64,000 nucleotides of DNA from Gnetum montanum (taxonomy: Eukaryota; Streptophyta; Gnetopsida; Gnetales; Gnetaceae). The stretch spans positions 1,155,483 through 1,219,482 of the forward strand of contig MNCI01010443.1 of NCBI GenBank assembly GCA_015680685.1. The letters are read 5' to 3'. The position numbers and the translations under genes are program-made. How positions within the stretch are numbered: the first letter of the stretch is position 1; every line of letters starts with the position of its first letter. Shown piece by piece: positions 12,173-23,460 of the stretch. The notes under the pieces were generated by a model that was not told where the DNA came from, made no database searches, and worked only from the letters and a program-made list of their open reading frames with translations.

Positions 12173-15100
12173 GATACTTGATAGGATTACAACATGAGCA
12201 TGTGTAGTCATCTTCATTCACCTTTGGTCCTTATTAGGCCTCATGGTGATCTCACGCAATGCATCGATACCAAATGCATAGATCTTAAGCCTAGAGCCCT
12301 TGACGAAAAGTAGCATCCATAGAGGCCATGCTAGATTGGCTAGACCATCTAGTCAAAGCTCTAGATCTAGAGGTAGGCAACGTCACTAAGGATTCCCTCA
12401 TTGAAGTCCTTATAGCAACACTTAGTGGCAATCCAAAAACATTGAAACTTAATTCTTTTTTAGAGCCTCAACATGCCTAGAGCATCAATAAAACACTCAA
12501 CAACAATATCAAGAAATTTGCATGGTCTTATGAAAACATGCAAGGCCTAGGTCCTTGCATAGTGTAGCATAATATAATCCTTGATCCTTCCATGAAACTA
12601 GTCAAGAAGAAAGCCTACAAGGTTAGGCTTGAGGTGGCATTGAAAATCTGCAATGAAATCACCAAGCTTTACAAAGATGGTTTCATCTAGGTCATTGACT
12701 ACATAGATTGGGTCTTCAACATCATGGTTGTACCTAAGAAAAATGGGAGCATACACATTTGTATAGAATTCTAGGACCTGATCAAGGAAACCATTAAAGA
12801 TGATTTCTTATTGCCTAGTATTGATCAACTGGTTGATACTATAGCTAGTCATGCCTTATTGTCCTTTATGGCTAGGTTCTTTGGTTGCAACCAAATTCGA
12901 ATCAACCCGGAGCACTAGCTCAGTACTACCTTCATGACCCCTTGGGGTACATTTTATTATAAAATGATGCCTTTTGGACTAAATAATGTAGGAACAACCT
13001 ATCAACATGCTATGACATACATCTTCAACGATCACTTGCTAGATTTTCTCAATGACTACGTTGATGACATAGCAGATAAGTCCAAAATGACATACAACCA
13101 TGCAAATGACTTAAACCATGTACTCAAATGCTACCTTAGACATGTCCTTAGGTAGAATCTTAAGAAGTTCATCTTTGGTATCAAAATAGGTTGCATGCTA
13201 GGTTTTTTAGTATCAAAAGTAGGCATATGCATAAACCCCAATAAGGTTAAGGCCATCATCAACTTAGCATTTCTGGCTAACCTTAAGGAGCTATGTGGGT
13301 TATAAGGAAAATTGTAATTCATTCATAGGTTTATCACATGGTTGACTAACAAGTCGCAACCCATGCAACATCTGCTCAAAACAGAGTCCACTTTGAGTGG
13401 ACCGCTCAATGCTAAGAGGCATTCGACAACCTTAAACATGAGCTAGATCAACTTCCAAAAGTCTACCATCTGCAAGAAGATAAACATTTTACATCTACCC
13501 TACAACCTCTAACATGTCCATCACCTCTCTACTTTGCCAAAAGTGAGATGATGGCTTAGAGGTCCTTGTATACTACCTAAGTCATGTGTTAGTGGCCCAT
13601 GAAGCAAAATACAATGATGTGGAGAAGAATTTCCTCGCCTTAGACTTTGCACTTAAGAAGTGGAGGCACTATCTTTTCCACAGCTAGGTAAACATCATCT
13701 GCAAAAGCAATGTACTCTAGGCAATCACCACAAACATCGATGAAAGTAGTCAGATTGCATGGTGGAAAGTAATAACTGTGGAGTTTGACTTGCACTACAT
13801 AACGTAAGCATCAACTAAAGGTTAAGAAATAGCTACATAACTAATGGCTTCGCTAGTAAACGATCAAGCAATGATAGATCCAAAATTTCTAGATGGGCAT
13901 GATAGTAGTATAAGCCAAGTGCCTACCAACTTTGAGGTTATCTTACACTTTGATGGCACTTCAACCTCTCAAAGGGGTAGTGTTGTGACCGTAATCACAT
14001 TTCCCTCCAGGGAGATCCAACCCTTTACTTATCACTTTGCATTTTCTTGCACCAACAAAGTAGTGGAGTACAAAGGTCTCCTTAGAGGCATCTTAGTAGC
14101 CTGCAACCTAGGAATTCAAAACCTAGTAATCTGAGGCAATTCATAGTTAGTTGTTAATCAAGTCATAGAGGTTTATGCTTGCAAAGCACAACACTTATAA
14201 TGTTACTGGGACTTGGCAAAGCACCTACTCAAATGATTTGCAACTGCAGATATCCAACACATTCCCTGCAATGAGAATGCCATTGCTTATGCATTAGCCA
14301 CATTAGCCTTAAGCATTGCACCTAACATGTTTCATGCCTTGCCGCATCAATAAAAGATTGCACCAAGCCTATCACACAAACAATTGACATTGCATCTATA
14401 GCTATAATAAGCATGACTCATGCACAAGAATGATATGGTGACATTAAGTCATACCTTCAATAGGGTAAGCCTTCACAACATCTAATCACTACCCAAAAGG
14501 ATCCAATGCAAAAATGGTCATGGCAATATGTCCTCGTAGGTGGTGCACACTTTTTTGTAGATCTTATGATGGCATACTACTACTTGTGTTAGTGATTGCA
14601 AAGCGTAAATGATCATTGATTAAGTCCATAGGGGGCTATGTGGAGGTCACATAGCACCTAGGGCAATGGCATCAAAAATTAGACGCTTAGGCTACTATTA
14701 GACTTACATGGAGTGTGATTGTGTCTCCAAGGTTAAGATGTGTGATGTATGTCAACAACATGGCACCTTAATGCACATGCCACCTATTGAACTACATACA
14801 ACACAGATCACATGGTCATTCCAACATTGGAGGCTAGATATCATAGGACCTATAATGCCTAAGTCTTCTATAGGACATAGCTTCATCATAACCACAATTG
14901 AATACTTTACCAAGTGGGTTGAAGCTATTTCCCTTAGGAAGACAACATTACAATAGGTTTGCAAATTCATCCTTGACAACATAGTGACCCAATTTGGTCC
15001 ACCCAGGATCCTAATCATAGACAACGGGCCACAGTTTAATAGTCCAGAAACCAAAGCCTTTTGTGAACACCTTGGAATTAAGCATTTCTTTTCATCACCA

Positions 15101-15658
15101 TACCACCCATAGGTGAATGACCAAGTGGAGGCTACAAAAAACGTCATCGTCAACCTTCTAAAGAAGATGTTTAGCAGTAATAAATGATGATGGCACAAGC
15201 AGATAGTCTACACACTATGGGCCTACTGTACAACACGTAGAACAACAATAGATAAGACACCATATAGCCTTATGTATGGGTTTGAAGCTATTTTACCTCT
15301 TGAATTGTAAGTCCCATTGCTTCATGTGATCCTCTCAAGTTTCATTGACAAGGCTTAGAATAATGAGTTGAGAATGATTGACCTTGACTCTATAGAGGAG
15401 GATCACATTCAAATGCTTGATCACATCAAGTGGTACCAAGAAAAGCACCATCACAATTAGCATTAATGCTTAATCAAGAAAGGGGACTTAGTCCTCAAGG
15501 CCATTTTCTAACCCATGGATAAATTCTTAGCCAACTATGAAGGGCCTTTCTTGGTCACCAAGGCTTATGACAATGGACCTTTCAAGTTTGCTAATCTAGA
15601 TGGTAATGAGTTTTCCAATCCAATCAACCATTCGTACCTAAATTCATACTATGCCTAG
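12173..15658 (+). pseudogene. Element B pol: RT, two RNase H domains, integrase, degraded
   Basis: Full-length but mutated Tat-type polyprotein. RT carries VPKKNGSI and TPWGTFYYKMMPFG, with YVDD at 13057-13068. A retroviral-type RNase H follows at about 13480-13700. The archaeal-like RNase H is at about 13900-14310 (HFDGTSTS, VEYKGLLRG, then NTIA-like NAIAYALA). Integrase runs from about 14620 with MCDVCQQH, LDIIGPIMP, IDNGPQF and VEATKNV. The frame ends with NHSYLNSYYA at 15658. In-frame stops include TAG at Gln of the H-N-I-I-L motif, at Trp of FI(W)VIDY and at Gln of EH(Q)L. Many look like C-to-T changes. Non-functional. Confidence 0.87.
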
Positions 15659-15689
15659 TATGGAGTAGCACATCAATAATAAAGCAAGG

Positions 15690-16187
15690 TAAGCAAGCAT
15701 CTGCTATGATGTTAAATTGGCATAGAGCATTTGCTATGACATTAAACTAGCACAAAGCATCTGCCATGACATTAAATTGGCACAAAGCATCTACTATGAC
15801 ATTAAACTGGCACAAGGATTCTACTATGACATTTTTCTATGACGTTAAATTAACACAGAGTGTCCACTATGACGTTAAATTGGCATCCACAACACACCTA
15901 GTTACTATGATGTTAAACTAGCATAGAAAGTCCCTATGACTGTAAACTAGCATAATAAGTTTTTGGGCCATAATGTTAAAACTAGCATCCACAACATAGT
16001 TTACTATGACTATAAAGTAGCACAACTTGTCTTTGCATCATGATGTTAAACTAGCACAACATCTATCATCTACTATGACATTAAACTAGCACATAGTAGT
16101 CTACTAGGACTATAAACTAGCACATCATGGACTGTTAGAACCTTAAAGTGGGTTCATAGTTTGCTAGGAGCTTAAACTAGCATAGCA
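15690..16187 (+). repeat. TTAAACT-word array after integrase, element B
   Basis: About fifteen units of 25-35 bp such as CATCTGCTATGACATTAAACTGGCACAAAG. The array ends abruptly at the TG of the next LTR. The 1-kb 3' untranslated region and polypurine tract expected after it are missing, so element B is interrupted here. Confidence 0.8.
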
Positions 16188-16189
16188 TG

Positions 16190-17745
16190 TGAAACACCAT
16201 AAAATTTCAGGATCCTCTTGCTTCACCAGGGTCTTGGAGTATAGGCAAAGACTTCCACAAGTGCAGCCTCATGACAACTTGGTAGGAAAATATGGGCACT
16301 GAGGTTAGACTATTTAGTTTGGCAAGTTTTCTACCTCTAGAGCTGACAGGCCTGATGGACTCTCTGGCCTGCCCACCTAGACGATTCACCTAGTTGTCAG
16401 TCTACTCAGAAACTGTGCTAGGGGTTGTCGGCGATGTTCAAGATGGACAAAACAGTTCTACAAGTTTTCTAGTAGAGAAGTTTGCTACACTATGCTACGC
16501 TACACAGCATAGCAAGCATTCAAAAAATCAATCAGGTGTCCGAATACATGTTTTGGCAAGGTGTTTTTGCAAGGCAAAGTCATAATTCAGCCAATACAGG
16601 ATGCTACACTATGCTATGCTATATAGCATAGCACAACATAGCAAGGGCAAAACAAGCAAAGTTTTCTCCTCGCAGTTTTGACAGAAGTGCAAATTACATT
16701 GGCTGCTACACTATGCTACACTACATAGCATAGCATAGTATAGCAAATATGAAAATTAATGAAATGCTTCAAAGGTTAACCCGATGTGTGCCAAAGCTTT
16801 CGGCAAGTGCTGTTGACTCTAATGCAAGTTTTCTACTCAAACTGGTGGTTACGCTGTGCTACGCTACATAACGTAGCTAGTAGTTACGCTACACTAATGT
16901 GCTACACTACATAGCGTAGCACAATGTAGCAAGAAACTACGCTACTTCAATGCGCTTCATTTCTCGCTTGCATTGTTGGCACACTTGATTCCAGCATGTG
17001 CAGTTTTAACAACATGGTTGCAGTGTAGCAAGTTCATGATTGATTTTGCACATCTACACAGTATGGACACATCAGCATCTCATGGGTCCAGGACACATGG
17101 CATCCATGCCTCATTTCTCGCTTGCTCCTGGCCCTATAAATACCCTGACAAGCAATGCTCAAAGGGTTTGCATTTTTTGCAGTTGGAAATTTTTGTTGGA
17201 AATTTGTGTTGGCATCTTTGCAGTTGGCTTTTTGCATTGGATTTTTGGCATTGGCATTTTGTGCATTGGCTTTTCTATGGTCGACTTCCTGACTCAAAGA
17301 ATTGCTAGCTTTTAAGTTTGCACTCAAAAGCATAGTTGAGGCATTTTGAGCATTCTGGTCATTCTTGAACTCTCTGTGCATATCTGACATTGTATAACTT
17401 GTTATATATTTTCAAGCAAGGAAGAGAATTGAACCCATGACTTTGCGATGGTGCATTTTCTTATCCTAGCTTATTCTGTTATCTCTTTATTGTTATTATT
17501 GTTTGGCATTATTTTCTTTATTCCTACAATTATTGATCATTAGTTTTCCCCCTCGCATATCTCGTACCTAAAAAAGTGTTTACAAAAGGTTAAGTTACAC
17601 CGATTAAGTCCCTATTTGATCAACCAGACCATTTAGGGCACCCCATTTCTATTTTATCTATACGGCCCTCACACGGATCTAGGGTTAAGTTGTTTGCTAG
17701 ACAACCTCTCGGTGTTTCCAACCATTGATGTTTTCGGTCACTACA
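16190..17745 (+). mobile_element. LTR (5' LTR of truncated element B2)
   Basis: Starts TGAAACACCATAAAA and ends ...CGGTCACTACA, then a 5-bp spacer and a primer-binding site, so it is a 5' LTR. About 1.56 kb. TATAAATA box at 17135-17142. Between 16480 and 16950 it is packed with variants of GCTACGCTACATAGCGTAGC, the same word as the LTR at 5853-7563. It lies inside element B's repeat array rather than after a polypurine tract, which suggests a separate insertion. Confidence 0.82.
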
Positions 17746-17750
17746 GATTC

Positions 17751-17767
17751 TGGTGCTAGAAAGGAGG
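17751..17767 (+). other. Primer-binding site, element B2
   Basis: TGGTGCTAGAAAGGAGG, five bases after the LTR end. The same motif follows C's 5' LTR (22840-22857) although the two LTRs differ widely. It starts with TGG, as required for pairing with a tRNA CCA end. I cannot assign the tRNA from memory. Confidence 0.6.
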
Positions 17768-17990
17768 GCCTTTTGGTTTCCCTTTTTGTATCTCATGGGT
17801 AGTCTTGCATACTTTCTATACCCCGTCACTTATTAGCATAAATGTGACACCCTAGTGGTTTTTTATGCAAGGTGTGGTACAGGCTGGTCACAATGATGGT
17901 TCCTTTGGAACCCTGTAGGACAGAAAGCCTCTGATCACATCTTGATCTCTTTGTTTTTCTTGCTTGCAAACCATTTTTAACTTCATGAAA

Positions 17991-19420
17991 ATGATTTCCT
18001 CAACCACTGTTGTTGTTGCCTCTAATGTTGAGGTCCCTTTTTTGATTCAAGGCATCACAAGTGCTGTGCAACCGCTTAGCCCAGTGCAAGGGCCATGCCA
18101 ATCTCTCAAGATCCAAAAACGAGCACCTAAGAGCTTGGCATAGCAAACCAAGCTTTACAATTTTCTCTACACTAAGGTTCAAGAAAATATTCCCATAGAT
18201 GTACAAGAACTTGAAGAAAAACATAGCTTCGAGTTCATTTACTACAATGGGAGGGAATTTATTCCCACTCCTAGCCTTTCCATTCCTCTGACGCAAATGT
18301 ACCAATGGATCTTAGATCAGCTAATACGGATAACTAGATCTAAGGAGCTACAAGACACGACGTCTCACTATGACGAGGTGTGTTAAGATGGGTAGGAAGA
18401 GCTGGATTCCTAGTCTAAGGATGGGGGTCAAACTAACCTTGCCACCATCCCTCCCAACTTGTCTTTCTAGTTGAACCCACTCTTTACGAATGCTCCCTTC
18501 ATGATCACGTCTGCACTATCGCAACCTGCACTTTCATCGGCAACGGGTAGTCGTGCCATGCCCTCAACATATCAACATGCCTATTCCCCTATCTCATTCT
18601 CAAGCACTACCCCCCCTGAAATCTATTCCCCAATCCATTCCTACATCATAGCACGCACCAACCACAGCTACCCTGTCTTACGTTCCATAATACCTATATC
18701 GCAATTGCATATAGTTTTTGCATCCATTCTAGTGTCTACACCTATTCCACAATCAGTAGCGAGACCACCACCAGCCATGTGGTGGATCCCATTCACTTCC
18801 CCCTTGCTTTGCAACATTCGCAAATGTCCCACTATGCTCGCCATCAAATTTACCAAGTCCCGTAACTGGTACAACCAAGCACAAGATTATGGTCTGCCCC
18901 ACCAATCATGCAAACACCACATCCCATAGCATCACCAGTGGCTGCTACTCCAACAGCACCATCCATCTACATTGCCCTCAGGCTACCGCCCCTACCATGC
19001 CACTAGTGCTGGCTGCCCCTGTAACTCCCCAACCATCTACGTTGCCCTCAGGTTTGGATCAAGCATTTTAACTTATCCAAACCCTTACTAAAGAGGTTTG
19101 ATGCCTCAAAGCTACCGGTTCTAACACGGTATAAGTCATGGATTTCTATGATAACGATCCTATCAACCCGACAGTCCCCATGCTAACATTACCCCTCGAG
19201 ATGCCACTCCCCACTTCACAAAATACAATGGGGAGGGTGATCCCAATGTGCATCTTGTTACATTTAGATCTAAGTCCCTTCTTCTACAATAATGGTTGCA
19301 TACAATCATCAGCATCTTTGCTATTTCTCTGATAGGCAAAGCTTTGGACTGCTACCGTATGCTCCCACACTCTTCTATCTCATCCCTAGAAGAGCTGCTG
19401 ACTTAATTTGTAACTCGTTT
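17991..19420 (+). pseudogene. Element B2 gag, truncated
   Basis: Begins with ATG at 17991 (MISSTTVVVASNVEVP). The first part aligns with C gag (QIKLYNFLYTKVQ-like stretch, then FIYYNGREFIPTP against ELFYRGGHEFIPSP). A proline-rich central region follows (18470-19070). From 19135 the gag core begins (DFYDNDPINP, compare EFYHDDPISS in C). Homology stops at about 19420, inside the retrotransposon gag domain, where unrelated sequence follows. Stops and frameshifts present. The remainder of B2 is missing. Confidence 0.72.
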
Positions 19421-19814
19421 CTGTTGGCACATTTGGCCATTTCATGGAATAACAAAAGAAGATACTGGAAAAAGGCAATATTTAAAAAAACTGCATAAAC
19501 AACCAATCTATTTTGAAACCACTGGAAAAATATGAATAATGCTAAAAAAATACAGTTAGAAAGGGTGATCAAATCAAATTTGATGGAGTGGAGATTGTTC
19601 TGGCAGAAGTGTTGCCCTAGAATTTTGGGAACTAGAACTAGAATAGATGACCATGATGTATTTAACACAGGAGATATTTACCATAATAAATATCCTGCAG
19701 GTGCTTGAAAATTTTTTAAGGAAATAATGTCCTCGCAAAGGATAAATGCAGCGTTGTAGACTACGGCGTTGGAGACAATAGAGAGGTGACATCGCATTTG
19801 TTGATCAACGGAGG
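19421..19814. other. Unassigned sequence between B2 break and NRT2 relic
   Basis: AT-rich, no repeat of the element family and no credible coding frame. Possibly 3' flank of the NRT2 relic or an older insertion. Confidence 0.4.
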
Positions 19815-20232
19815 AACACAACAACAACTCGAACTTGTAATATTCCACCTCTTTCATGGAGTCCCTGGCGGGAAACAGCATGCTGCCCCACTACGGAAAA
19901 TAGTCCAGCATCACAAGTAGCATGCACGTTATACTCATGATGCCCATGTAAGTCAGGCCATCTTACTTATTGTAACAACTGCTACTGAAGATAGAAATTA
20001 TGTTAGCCTCAAGACAAAGTTGCCACTGACGTTGGTCATGCCAGAGATGAGACCCAACGACTGCCAGGAGATTCATGGGATCACGCCAAACACGATGCCG
20101 TAGGCGGCCTACGCGTAAAACCATGAATGTCACTGACAGCAGCAGCTCGCTAGCTCACCCCAAGTAAACATAGAAGATTCCACCCAGTGTCTGGACTCCC
20201 CACCAATGCCAGGGCCACGGCAGGAAACACGA
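19815..20232 (-). pseudogene. NRT2-type nitrate transporter relic (C-terminal part)
   Basis: On the minus strand, fragments of the major-facilitator high-affinity nitrate transporter NRT2 can be read in order: WGVQTLGGIFYVYLG (about 20220), AAYGI followed by GVIP (about 20105), SLGLISGMT (about 20065), LTYMGIMSITCML (about 19950), DYFP with a stop then WGSMLFPA (about 19900), and EVEYYKFE (about 19845). In NRT2 proteins these are the last transmembrane helices and the loop with VSRRSLG..SGMTG. Several stops and frameshifts, and no N-terminal half in place. This is host-derived rather than retroelement coding sequence, and it predates element C, whose rearrangement copied part of this flank. 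Confidence 0.7.
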
Positions 20233-21198
20233 ATGCGAATGTTGCCTTTGTAGGATAATGATTCTGCTATTAGGAAGGGTAGGATTTGTAATAATAATGC
20301 AAAGGCGATCCCTGGAAATGATGGCAACGTAGTAAGAGGAGCAGGAGGAGGTCAAACGAATGCAAGCTTTGTTTCTTGGCCAAGGATGGCAAACGCAAGC
20401 TTTGGCAGCACTGTCTCCAGCTACTTGGATAAATTTTTTTTGCATCTTAGCGATGAGGAGATTATGGCAAATAATTCCTAGGATCTAACCGTGGAGGCCT
20501 ATTTTTACCTTTTTCAGTTATAGCACATGGATTACTACACTACCATTTCTAGCACAAATAGAAATTCGCAAAATAGCCAAGTTCCAAAGATGGTGGATCG
20601 TTACAATTCTCTTCAGATAGCAAAACACTAATGGTAATAGGTGTATGAGGAGGACGATGTGGTGGCATGTGGATGGCAATCCATAACATCAGTTATGGCA
20701 ATGATAGCGATGGAGCCTGCTACACCTATGCATCACCTGATTACCCTCATCCCTCGTAACTTGACAGTTCACAAACCCTCGATCTAGCACCTATCCCACC
20801 TGCACGATGATGCCTAACGCCTAGAGAAATATATGGTAAAAAGGATTAATTTTATCACTATAGGTGATCATCATACATGCCGAAGGCTATGAAAATAAAA
20901 TCAATCATAGAATAGGAAAATCAACTCCAGCAAATTAAAAAGATTCCATGGCCAAAACTAGTCCAAAGCGTAGTTGTGGGTGTAGTGGAATAGCATGTTG
21001 GGATGACCAATGTCCTCCAGCTCCATCTTTGATAAAATTATTATTATTATTGAAAAAGAAAAAAGAAATTTTTGGGATATTTATGTAACGTCTTGTATAA
21101 AGGGGACATTTAGTTAGTATCCATTTTCTTTATATGGAAGATTGTAAAATTTATGATAATTGTAGTTAATTTTAAATCACCAAAAAGCACATGCCAAT
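20202..21198 (+). repeat. 5' flank of element C, copy 1 of a duplicated block
   Basis: Matches 38602-39620 over its whole length at roughly 90% identity by eye, with small indels, including a 21-bp difference near 20448/38866. The block runs from inside the NRT2 relic up to the target-site duplication beside C's 5' LTR. Apart from the NRT2 end, I recognise no gene in it. Confidence 0.8.
21194..21198 (+). repeat. Target-site duplication, 5' side of element C
   Basis: CCAAT directly before TGAAACACC. The same five bases follow the last LTR at 41208-41212, and also precede that LTR at 39616-39620. Confidence 0.8.
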
Positions 21199-22834
21199 TG
21201 AAACACCACAAAATTCTGAGCGTAGTACTTCTCCAACAAGAATCGAGCTAAGTCATGACGCTCCCCAGCATGACTAAAGGTTGAGGGCCCTATAGACAGC
21301 TTCAAGCAGGGTCGAACCCAACAAGAAATAGTTCCTTGGGACCCACAAACAACCACGGTGATATCTCGCACCAAACATGACAACTTCGGAGCTCAAGATA
21401 CTTAATTCGCACTAAGTATGCAGTGTGCAGCATATACACCTAGCGTATATGCCCAATGTGCATTCCCAGCGTATACGCGCAACGTACATGCCTCACATGT
21501 ACACTCAGCATGTATGATTGATGTATATGCCCGACATGCAACCCCCGAAGACGGCATGGAAATAGCACTTCAGAGCAAGATTTTGTACAAAGCATCAACT
21601 CACGTAGAGCAATCATCAGGTGTCATCATGGGCTCCAAAAAGTCAAATTTTGGTCTTAACATCATGCATTTTGGAGTTCATACACTGAGCATGTACATCC
21701 TGCATGCCCAACGTGTACGCCCGACGTATACGCCCAATAGATACAGCGTGTATGCCTAGCATATACGCCCCGCGTATACGCCCAGCAGATATAGCATGTA
21801 CGCCTAGCGTATATGCCTAGCAGATATAGCATGTACACCTAGCGTATTCGCCCAGCAGATAGAACTCGTACGCCCAGCGTATACACCCAGCATGTAAAAA
21901 GGGTACGACCAATATGTAGCACAACGTATATCAATCAAAGCTCTCCAGAACCATGTCAGATCAAGGTCAACCAAGCTAAACATCCACAAGCAGTATCCTC
22001 ATGGCATCTGAATTCAAATCTGAAGGTCGAATGACTTCTTTTATTTTGATCAAGTTTGTACGCCGAGGTCATACGTCCAGTGTGTATACGTTGGTGTACA
22101 GCAATATATGCTGGCATGCAGCACGCTGTACATTTGTAAAATTTCATTCTTTCGCACTCGATCAACGCGCCACATGTCACCCGACCCGAGAGTCCAACAC
22201 TCTACAACCAATCATCCCCTCTCAGACCCGAGTCTAATGCCTAAACTTGTATAAAAACCCCAATTTTTCACTAGATGGGGGCTGGCAATTCTGAGCAAAA
22301 TAGAGACAAAAAAAGAACTAGAGACACTGAAAAAATAGAGAGCTGAACAAAAACCTGTACACTGGACCTCAACCCTGCATGTTGATCATATAGCCTTCAC
22401 ACTGTGCCTGCAGTTTAAACCAGCACACAATCATCCCTGCGCATCCACCGATGCTCTTTGTCCGCCTTGTGTCAAATTCACAACTACGTTAGATCGATGC
22501 ATTATAATTTTTAGTTTCACAATAATATTATCACATCTATTTTGCTAAGATTTGTTATAGTTTTTCGTTCACGATTGCATGCTTATTTTTTATGTTCTCG
22601 TACGTTTACGCTTCGTTTTACATTAGTTACGCCATTTATGTATAACCTAGCATATAGTATATTGGTGTACGTTTGAGGAAATCCTTGCCTGATCCACGTG
22701 CGGACCACTCAAGGTACTCTGCCTTCGTTAATCCCAGCTTGCCCTCAAGCTAAGGTAGGGTCTTCTGTGCGTGTCCAGGGATCTCTAGGTTTCTGTTTCA
22801 TTCCATCCGGAGACCGACGATTTTGGACAGTACA
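21199..22834 (+). mobile_element. 5' LTR of element C
   Basis: TGAAACACC...ACAGTACA, about 1.64 kb, with a TATA box (TATAAAAA, 22250-22257). Between 21420 and 21910 it is filled with the words GCGTATACGCCCAGCGTATA and relatives, with sub-repeats of about 35 bp containing AGCAGATATAGCATGTACGC. Near-identical to the LTR at 39621-41207. Confidence 0.9.
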
Positions 22835-22839
22835 GCAAA

Positions 22840-22857
22840 TGGTGCTAGAAGGAGGGG
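22840..22857 (+). other. Primer-binding site, element C
   Basis: TGGTGCTAGAAGGAGGGG five bases after the 5' LTR, as in B2. tRNA not assigned. Confidence 0.65.
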
Positions 22858-22984
22858 CATAAACTGTTTAAACTTACTTTGATCTCAGACCCCGATCTTC
22901 CCAGACTCACATCGCATCGATACTAAACACAACTCTGAAATTCCCGGATCGGCATCCAGTTCTATAGAATTTCCAGCATCTACG

Positions 22985-23400
22985 CTATTGACTATACACT
23001 GTACGCTGTACGCTATATTTGTCTACGCTACTCAGTATATGCTGTATGCTGAAGACTCCGTCTACGCTACTCAGTATATGCTGTACGCTATAGCTGTCTA
23101 TGCTACTCAGTATATGCTGTACGATGTACGTTGTAGCTATCTATGCTGCTTAGTATATATTGTATGCTGTAGACTCTGTCTATGCTGCTCAGTATATGCT
23201 ATATGCTGTACGCTGTAGACTCTGTCTACGCTGCTCAGTATACATTGTACGCTGTATGACTCTGTCTATGCTGCTCAGTATACGCTGTACGCTACTTTGT
23301 CTACACATTTTAACGTATACCCGTATGCTGTACGCTGGTCGTTGGAGCCTATACACTGAGATCCAGTCCATACACTGTACGTTGTGAACTTAGGCATACA
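22985..23400 (+). repeat. Leader tandem repeats, element C
   Basis: Seven to eight units of about 36-46 bp with the pattern CTACGCTGCTCAGTATA, TGCTGTACGCTGTA, GACTCTGT, ending just before the gag ATG. The short words (GTACGCTGTA, GTATACGC) are the same type as in this element's LTR and in the intron 1 region of its antisense gene. Open frames over this block are by-products of the repeat. Confidence 0.8.
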
Positions 23401-23460
23401 CTCTGATAAGTATATCAGTTTCATATCCCTTTTACTGTGCTACATTCACAATCGTTCATC

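Noticed and set aside
22988-23387. Tyr/Leu-rich open frames before element C gag
   Set aside because: They cover the leader tandem repeats, in overlapping frames on both strands.
22985-23400. CRISPR-like array
   Set aside because: Imperfect contiguous tandem units without unique spacers, in a plant retroelement leader.
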